From Lunasporangiospora selenospora (Eukaryota; Mortierellomycota; Mortierellomycetes; Mortierellales; Mortierellaceae), in contig JAABOA010000429.1 of assembly GCA_015680635.1 (NCBI GenBank), positions 1,153-14,227 on the forward strand: a stretch of DNA of 13,075 nt, in the 5' to 3' direction. The notes under the pieces were generated by a model. That model was not told the origin of the DNA. It saw only the letters and a program-made list of their open reading frames with translations, and made no database searches. Positions within the stretch are counted from its first letter, which is position 1. Each line of letters begins with the position of its first letter. Below are positions 8,830-13,075 of this stretch, piece by piece. The position numbers and the translations under genes are program-made.

Positions 8830-11800
8830 TCAGGGTTTGTGTCCTCTCAACCCAGATTCTTGTCGTCGTCCTTTTCCTTGTCGTTGACGACGCTCTCGCT
8901 CCAGTTGCTGCGCTTGTAGCTCTAGTTGCTGCTGTTGAATTTGTCTCTTCATCTCACGCTCCATCTTGCGTCGTTCCGCCTGCTGTTTTGCCTTGTACGC
9001 CCACCATCGGACAGGGTCCGGTACAAACATGGTTCCAACGGCCATCGGCGGCAAACGCTTCTCGTCATCCGCTTGCTGCTGCTGATATTGTGCTGGCACT
9101 GGTTGTTGCCCCGACCCTTGGAGAGACGACAGGGACGACAGGGAGGATGAAGACACCATATCGACATCGGATTGCTGCATCACAGGTCGTGTTCCTGAAT
9201 CTCCAGGAAACACAATCAACACGTTCATCGCCAATAAAGGACCCGGTTCATACTCTAATCGGCCTCGCATCCGAATCTTTTTCTTTTCGGCCGCCTTTGG
9301 TTTTGTCCCTGACCCAGGCAAGCGAGAATAGGGCGACGGTGAAGAAGAAGAGGATGACAGTGGAAAAGAAAGGGGTGTGGCCGCCATGGCAGTAGAGTCT
9401 TCAATCCGAACCTCGTTCCCAAGCATGATTCCAGACGAGTCTGAGTCCGAGATCGAGATGGCCACTTCTGGGCCATTCCCTTGTCCATCCTCGCTCCCCT
9501 CAAACGCACAGAGTTCAATTTCACTGGATCCTGGGTTGCGTCGTCGTGTGGATAACGACGTCAACCGCCGTTGGAGAGCCGAGGCGTCCTTCCCGATCCG
9601 GTCTTGTGTTTGTATTGGAAGTGATCGAAGTTTTGGAGACTGTAGTTCGTTCTGGTCACCGACTCGTTTGGCGGAGGAGAATGACTCGGTTCGACTTTGT
9701 CCTGTCGTGCGTTGAGTCATCCTAGATGCTGTCCGACGGATCTGTACAAGAGATCCACTCGAACTCTTGTTCCGAACCTGCTTCTTGGATCCCCCTGACA
9801 TGGATCGTCTCGCCGCCGCTGATTCTCTAGTAGGTCGACGATCCAGACTCGTTTTTGAGAATCGAAGAGAGAATGTTCGTCGTCCAGTGCCGACGCCTCC
9901 TCCTACTTCTCCTTGCTGCTCCTGTTGTTGCTGCTCCTGTTGCTGTTGTAGTTGCCGACGTTCCCTCTCCTGGAAGGAAACACGTCGCCGAAGGGTACGA
10001 GCATATCTACGATAATGTCTCCGCGTCCTTGGGACAAGTCCTCCGTGGAATGGGACAGGCTCAATTGAGATTGGCTGAACCAACACTGGGTTCCGTCGTT
10101 GTTCTTGCTTCAAAAGCCCGTTTTCGAACTGAGGTATCATCTCGTTTGAACCGTCCCGGGGCCGTGATCCATCCATTCGTCTAGAACCATCTCCATAAAT
10201 CGTCGCAGCACTAGTGGACCATTGATCTCTACCATGCGCTCCCCGTGGCCTCTCGTCCCAATCGACTTCTGCAGAAAGAGCCGATGAGCTATCTGTGCCT
10301 GAATTCGCCAATGGGTTCAACAGAACTTCTGCTCCCGCGGTACCGGCACCGCCTCTGTAGGTGTTTGATGGTCCAGCTCCCAGGTCTTGGATATAATCAA
10401 GTCGTGTTTGACCCTGCCGTCCCTCAAGCGTTGGATCCTGGATTTTGTTTGGTTCCTGTTGCTGAGCCTGTTGAGAACGATTAATCGAAGGAGGACAAAT
10501 CGTCTCGTTCGAGGGATGATGATTTAGAGAGCCTTGGTTCACTGTGCTGTCCTTTCCGTGACCACTCTTCAACTGATCATATCGAGCTCCTCGTTTGCCT
10601 CCTCGGTACCGAAGACCCGGTCCAAGAAGCGCCAATCCTTCCATGACATCACTCGTCAAGTCCTGAATGCCAACTACCACTCGATACATGGGTTTCCGGC
10701 TCTCAAGTCCATCACCAGACATGGACCCGATTCCACCACCACCCTCTTCTCCATTCATTCGTCTCCTTCGCTCCTCCTCGGCCTCGGCTTCTGCCTCTTC
10801 TTCTTCCAGCATTCTTAGCTCGACAGCTGCTCGCTCCTCCTCCCGAGACTCGATCCATCGTCGGATCTTGCGACCCAACACAATCAACAGCAGGACAATA
10901 AGGATGAATCCAAGCATAAAGAATCCCAATGTCGCCAAATTAAAGTTCGACTTTTCCACCTCTCCAGTGTCTGTTGGATGGTCCAGGAGTGTCACCAGAA
11001 GCGTAAACGAGAGCGCGGTCGGGTTCGGGTTGGTCAACGAGAACACATAATAGCCAGAGAACCGTCTTGGATCACCCGAGGCAAAGTACACTCGAGAGTT
11101 GGTGGTGACCCGCAAGGCCGAGGCCGAGGGACTGGCATCTAATCCTGAATACTTGTCCCATCGGTTCATCAACTCGCTGACGTTCATATAACCCGATGGA
11201 TTAATCACAGGCTGATCGATATACGTATAGTTGCTGGGGATGTCGCTTGGGACAGGCGATGAGGTCCACGACGAACCATCCCAACTGTTATCAGTCACTC
11301 CATGAGACGCCCGCCAGAACATGTTCATATATCCCTCCCAGACATTGAGCGACTTGAACTTGAGTGGATCCGAGGGAAGAGTTTTGATTTCGTATTGAAT
11401 ATCGAGATCTTGCGCATCAATATAGATCTTGAAGGTAAGTTCCTGTCCCGATTCAATCGTCTTTGTGTAGGACGATCCCATGGTAAGAGTAGTCCGGAAT
11501 GGGCACTGATCCGACTTGACCACCCCGGATTTGATAGAGGGCCGCAGGCGGATCAAATCCTGGAGAGTGCCAACTCTAGGGACATCGCTACTGCCTCCCA
11601 GAAGATAGTGTGATGTGGGCGTGGAAGTTGATCCGGAGCTTCCAGTACCGCTGGCGCTATTATCTTTAGCCTTGTCCGTGTCAAATAAACAGAGTCCGCC
11701 GACATAGGAGCAATAGTTGGGGTTACAGTCTCTGCAATCGTTGTAGTAGCTGCACCAGCGCAAAGCTATTATAGAACCATATCAATGGGATTGAGTTAAA

Positions 11801-13040
11801 GTCCCTGATGAATCAAGTCCGCAGGCGGTTCGAGGTTACTTTGCCCACCAATGACCCCCCCCCCCATGTGTGTGTGTAACTCTATCCTTACCTCGACAGC
11901 TGTTGACTTCGGATGGCAAGGGCGCGGTGACATTCAAAGGAACAGCAATCACATCCGAGTGCTCCCACCCATCAAATCCTCCAAAAATATACATTGTCCA
12001 AGAGGTCTTATTGCCTCCTGCGCTGCCTGGGGGTCTTAATATCATCGTATGGTTAACCCTGGGTTTAACGACTCCTGTTAAATCCGCCATGTTGAAGGAT
12101 GTCCACTTTTGACAAGCTGTATTAAGAAAAACAGTAAAGATTAGCGAAATGTCAGTAGTGTGTTATCATGCAGAGCAGGTAAGCAGGCACAAAATGACGA
12201 CTTACAAAGATCATAAATGACCATATTACGGACAAAACAGGTATAGTCACGACTATTGATACCAGGTCCAAAGGGCCTCATTCCACCATACATCACAACC
12301 ATGTCATCTCCCATCAATCCCGCAGGCGACCATACGCCCGAAAAAGGATCGTACATCACTGGAGGCAAAAAGGCTGTCGTGTTGACAGCATCGGATCCAC
12401 TGTCTTCGTCTTCGTCTTCACTAGTGCCGTTGGTCGCCATACGCGTCGGCTGTGTTTGCGTTATGGTTTGCTGACCATTACCAATGTAAGGTGGCACAGG
12501 GGTCGCCGTCAGGGGATCAACTCGGGGCGCTAGAGCATACCACAGGTCCTGAGCAATAAAATACTGGTAGGTCACCACATTCCGCGTCGTCCGGTTCACC
12601 ATGCCACCAAAAAAGTAGATCGATCCTGTCACCCGATGATACACCGCCGTTGCGCCTGCGAGTCCTACAGAATTTTGGTGATCCGTCTTTGTCCATTGCT
12701 CTAGCGCAAGATCATAAAAGTGCAATTCTCGCGTCGCTTCGCCTGCGGCATTATACCCACCAAAGACTGCTAATCGAGTAGAATTGTTGATGGTGATCAA
12801 TGCACAGGAGGCGCCAGTTCGACTGGAAGGAACTCTGTCAGAGTTGGTGGGCTGAAGTTGTGTCCAGCGTTTGCCATCAAATTTCCACAGATCTGCAAGC
12901 GCGCCGATCAAGGTCACTCCTCCAAAGATGTACAGTTCACCCTTGTACACAAATGAAAAATGCCCGTATCGTGCTGGGGGACTCCTGTTCATTGGATCGA
13001 TCGTGATTTTGTTCCACTTGTTGGTTGCTTTGTAAGTCAT
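8830..13040 (-). CDS. Attractin-like kelch-repeat type I membrane protein (5' end beyond the window)
   Basis: Exons in reading order are 13040-12206, 12116-11892 and 11765-8830; introns of 89 and 126 bases have GTAAGT/GTAAGG donors and CAG/TAG acceptors, phase 1 at both. From ATG 13040 the model gives 1331 residues, stop TGA 8832-8830. Five kelch motifs show the paired glycines (residues 40-41, 94-95, 145-146, 251-252, 324-325) with downstream Trp, e.g. GELYIFGG and TMYIFGG. A PSI-like cluster follows (C352, C358, C364, C367, C372, C379), then a beta-rich segment with sequons, a transmembrane helix (about 629-651, TLGFFMLGFILIVLLLIVLG), and a roughly 680-residue cytoplasmic tail with an acidic coiled coil, a Gln-rich stretch, basic Ser/Arg regions and a charged C-terminal helix. 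Kelch plus PSI plus one helix matches the attractin/MEGF8 ectodomain plan. The frame starts inside a blade (ATNKW) without a signal peptide, and TAA precedes the ATG in frame, so upstream exons are almost certainly missing. The ligand and role are unknown. Confidence 0.85.
9911..9953 (-). repeat. Gln-rich CAG/CAA codon tract in the kelch protein tail
   Basis: Mixed CAG, CAA and GAG codons on the minus strand encode QLQQQQEQQQQEQQ in the cytoplasmic tail. The codons are mixed rather than a pure CAG run, which suggests the tract is old and possibly held as protein rather than a recent slippage product. Confidence 0.85.
11855..11878. repeat. C11 homopolymer followed by (TG)n in an intron of the kelch gene
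   Basis: Eleven C (11855-11865) are followed by ATGTGTGTGTGTG inside intron 2 of the kelch gene (11766-11891), close to the donor side on the coding strand. It is a likely site of length variation or sequencing error but lies outside coding sequence. Confidence 0.85.
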
Positions 13041-13072
13041 TTTTTTTTATAAAAAAAAGGGGGGGTAGGGGG
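13041..13072. repeat. Homopolymer-rich edge: T8, A8, G7, G5
   Basis: Next to the first visible ATG of the kelch gene lie eight T, AT, eight A, seven G, TA and five G. On the coding strand this reads as C-rich then T-rich, like a polypyrimidine tract, then A-rich. The T8/A8 arms could pair. The stretch hides how the kelch gene begins: it holds no CAG/TAG acceptor and it places TAA (13049-13047) in frame before the ATG. Confidence 0.7.
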
Positions 13073-13075
13073 TAA

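Noticed and set aside
8817-9395. Plus-strand frame of 192 residues
   Set aside because: It is the complement of the kelch gene's last exon, whose 977-residue continuous frame has clear domain structure.
2793-13040. Idea that gene 3 and the kelch gene are duplicated copies because both are single-helix proteins with long tails
   Set aside because: The ectodomains, helices and tails share no motif beyond general composition, and one is intronless while the other has several introns.
1-13075. Mobile elements, CRISPR arrays, tRNA or rRNA genes, viral genes
   Set aside because: I saw no terminal repeats, transposase motifs, regularly spaced repeats or tRNA/rRNA-like sequence; the short repeats are all simple-sequence tracts.

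Overview
The window looks like nuclear DNA of a filamentous fungus, most likely an early-diverging (Mucoromycota/Mortierella-like) one. The evidence is compact genes with short GTAAGT-type introns, CTAAC/CTAAT branch-site matches, CAG/TAG acceptors, pyrimidine- and purine-rich intergenic DNA with many homopolymer runs, and protein content (KH-domain RNA-binding protein, KEOPS subunit, SLC35-type transporter, large kelch membrane proteins). The taxon is an inference from style; no marker gene fixes it. I saw no mobile element, CRISPR array, tRNA or rRNA.

Layout, left to right. (1) 1-368, plus strand: 3' end of a KH-domain protein, probably a poly(C)-binding/hnRNP K-like regulator. (2) 804-1683, plus: a three-exon gene for the 95-residue KEOPS subunit Pcc1, too fragmented to appear as one open frame. 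(3) About 1.1 kb of low-complexity intergenic DNA, then 2793-4451, plus: an intronless gene for a predicted single-pass membrane protein with a signal peptide, small two-cysteine ectodomain and long Ser/Pro-rich cytoplasmic tail; family not recognised. (4) 4896-7697, minus: a six-exon gene for an SLC35C2-like member of the drug/metabolite (TPT) transporter superfamily, with a roughly 200-residue low-complexity N-terminal extension; it converges on gene 3. (5) 8830-13040, minus: at least three exons encoding an attractin-like type I membrane protein (kelch beta-propeller, PSI-like cysteine cluster, beta-rich membrane-proximal region, one transmembrane helix, about 680-residue cytoplasmic tail). 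Its 5' end lies beyond the right edge.

The genes do not form an operon or an obvious functional cluster. The first two act in RNA metabolism (mRNA regulation, tRNA t6A modification). The other three encode membrane proteins of the secretory pathway or cell surface, but nothing in the sequence ties them into one pathway. The exon models were assembled by hand: each junction has GT..AG borders and keeps phase, and the joined products match their families across junctions for Pcc1 and the transporter.

I did not find convincing evidence for an undescribed system. The items most worth a second look are the fungal attractin-like receptor with its missing N-terminus, the orphan receptor-like gene 3, and a weak box C/D snoRNA-like arrangement in the longest intron of the transporter gene.
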